Assembly (NCBI GenBank): GCA_947462525.1
Contig: CANHPK010000100.1
Location: forward strand, 1-6,220
From: Roseiflexaceae bacterium
GTDB lineage: Bacteria > Chloroflexota > Chloroflexia > Chloroflexales > Roseiflexaceae
Length of the DNA: 6,220 nt
Direction: 5' to 3'
Below, in pieces: positions 5,548 to 6,220 of the stretch. A program made the position numbers and the translations under genes. The notes beneath the pieces were generated by a model. That model was not told where the DNA came from. It did not search any database and saw only the letters and a program-made list of their open reading frames with translations. Each line of letters begins with the position of its first letter. Position 1 is the stretch's first letter.

Positions 5548-5814
5548 ATGGCACATAAAAAAGGTGTAGGTAGCTCACGCAACGGTCGTGATAGCAATCC
5601 AAAGATGTTGGGTGTCAAGCGCTTCGGTGGCCAAGTTGTCGGCGCTGGAGAAGTGTTGATTCGCCAAAACGGTACAAAATTCAAGCCAGGCAAAAACGTC
5701 GGCTTGGGTCGTGACTATACCATCTACTCGATGATCCCCGGTCGCGTGGTGTTCGAACAGTACAGCCGCACACAGAAGCAGATCAGCGTCTACGCAGACG
5801 AGGTTGCACAGTAA
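5548..5814 (+). CDS. rpmA: 50S ribosomal protein L27
   Basis: An 88-residue L27 whose N-terminus reaches the peptidyl transferase centre. It begins directly MAHKKGVGSSRNGRDS (1-16), with no N-terminal extension of the kind cleaved by the Prp protease in Firmicutes. The conserved LGVKRFGGQ (21-29), GEVLIRQ and GTKFKPGKNVG follow. The start is supported by AAAGGAG 8 bases upstream of the ATG. It follows rplU, the near-universal arrangement. Its stop codon overlaps the ribosome site of rpmE, which suggests coupling. Confidence 0.97.
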   Translation: MAHKKGVGSSRNGRDSNPKMLGVKRFGGQVVGAGEVLIRQNGTKFKPGKNVGLGRDYTIYSMIPGRVVFEQYSRTQKQISVYADEVAQ

Positions 5815-5818
5815 GGAG
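5813..5818 (+). promoter_or_regulatory. Ribosome binding site fixing the rpmE GTG start
   Basis: AAGGAG begins on the last two bases of the rpmA stop codon. It lies 6 bases before GTG 5825 and 3 before GTG 5822. The first spacing is better and gives the family start MKQGIHPK. The TTG at 5804 would add seven residues inside rpmA without a ribosome site. Confidence 0.75.
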
Positions 5819-5824
5819 CACGTG

Positions 5825-6076
5825 GTGAAGCAGGGCATCCATCCAAAAACATATGCAACGGTGTATACATGCACCGGTTGCAGCACCCAGTGGCCAAGCA
5901 TTGCCACCAAAGAGAACCTTCGTCTCGACGTCTGTTCAAAGTGCCATCCGTTCTACACGGGCGAACAACGCATTTTGGACACCGCTGGTCAAGTTGATCG
6001 CTTCATGAAGCGTCTCAAGGTCAGCCAAGACGCACAGGCTGTCGCTGCATCACGTGGCGACGCAAAGAAGAAGTAG
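5825..6076 (+). CDS. rpmE: 50S ribosomal protein L31, zinc-binding type
   Basis: An 83-residue L31 of the cysteine-containing (C+) form. From the GTG start it reads MKQGIHPKTY. Cys16/Cys19 form a CxxC (E. coli, B. subtilis and Thermus L31 have CxC at this place). Cys37/Cys40 lie in DVCSKCHPFYTG, followed by QVDRFMKRL. The four cysteines should bind zinc. A lysine- and alanine-rich tail of about 19 residues follows the usual end of the domain. It is the last gene of the operon and lies 10 bases after rpmA. Because it has the zinc form, its level may depend on zinc, but no Zur site is visible. Confidence 0.95.
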   Translation: MKQGIHPKTYATVYTCTGCSTQWPSIATKENLRLDVCSKCHPFYTGEQRILDTAGQVDRFMKRLKVSQDAQAVAASRGDAKKK

Positions 6077-6082
6077 TCAGTC

Positions 6083-6119
6083 AAAAGCACCGGTCGCATA
6101 TGCGACCGGTGCTTTTTTT
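6083..6119 (+). terminator. Intrinsic terminator of the ribosomal protein operon
   Basis: Positions 6083-6116 are a perfect 34-base palindrome with arms containing AGCACCGGTCGCAT, followed by seven Ts (6113-6119), 6 bases after the rpmE stop. The AAAA at the left edge means it could also stop transcription arriving from the right. Confidence 0.95.
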
Positions 6120-6220
6120 GTGCCTCTGAATCCATCGAAACCGACGCACCAGAGAACAAGCCACCTTGGTGGCTAATGGACTACCTACACTAATCCAGAA
6201 AAGCTCAGGGCAATGACCGC
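6120..6220. other. Intergenic end of window, no gene supported
   Basis: No start codon with a ribosome site opens a credible frame here. A hairpin AGCCACC-TT-GGTGGCT (6159-6174) is present without a T-run on either side. A frame open on both strands is short and lacks a start. Confidence 0.6.

Noticed and set aside
5092..5556. Minus-strand frame of 154 codons opposite rplU
   Set aside because: It is antisense to a certain L21 gene and has no recognisable domain.
6077..6193. Open frame directly after the rpmE TAG stop, ending PPWWLMDYLH
   Set aside because: It has no start codon, would need stop readthrough, and runs through the terminator palindrome; most likely chance.
6073..6218. Minus-strand open frame entering from the right edge and ending in the rpmE terminator
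   Set aside because: The peptide resembles no family I know, and its end is the palindrome itself; not enough to call a gene.

Overview
This window is chromosomal DNA from a bacterium. The evidence is sigma70-type promoters, Shine-Dalgarno sites, intrinsic terminators and a cluster of ribosomal protein genes. The style suggests a deep-branching group of moderate GC, perhaps Chloroflexota, but that is only a guess from protein resemblance. No mobile element, CRISPR array, tRNA or rRNA gene is visible. Coding density is high, and the longest non-coding stretch is 244 bases.

Left part, minus strand (1-1585): two tandem genes for major facilitator superfamily (MFS) transporters. The complete one (239-1480) comes first. 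The second (173 down to the left edge) is a paralogue cut off by the window. A perfect 9-bp hairpin sits between them. Middle part, plus strand (1586-4285): a tightly coupled three-gene operon. It holds a GT4 glycosyltransferase resembling the SqdX/MgtA group, a two-part GNAT-like protein whose acetyl-CoA loop looks eroded, and a classical short-chain dehydrogenase/reductase (SDR). The genes overlap by 11 and 4 bases. An envelope glycolipid or lipid-modification role is plausible but unproven.

Convergent to that operon (4282-4904, minus strand) is trxA followed by a CsoR/RcnR-family repressor gene. Upstream of trxA lies a promoter (TTGACG-18-TATACT) with a perfect CsoR-style operator, ATACCCC-TCA-GGGGTAT, at the predicted transcription start. 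The layout implies that the repressor controls itself and a thioredoxin. The repressor has lost the normal copper ligand pattern: the His position is Cys and the second Cys position is Thr. It may therefore sense thiol or persulfide stress rather than copper. The terminator of this pair is written inside the last codons of the opposing SDR gene. This operon is the most interesting part of the window.

Right part, plus strand (5027-6119): a consensus promoter (TTGACA-17-TATACT), a leader of about 87 bases with two hairpins, then rplU (TTG start), rpmA and rpmE (GTG start). It ends at a very strong palindromic terminator. The last 100 bases hold no gene that can be supported.
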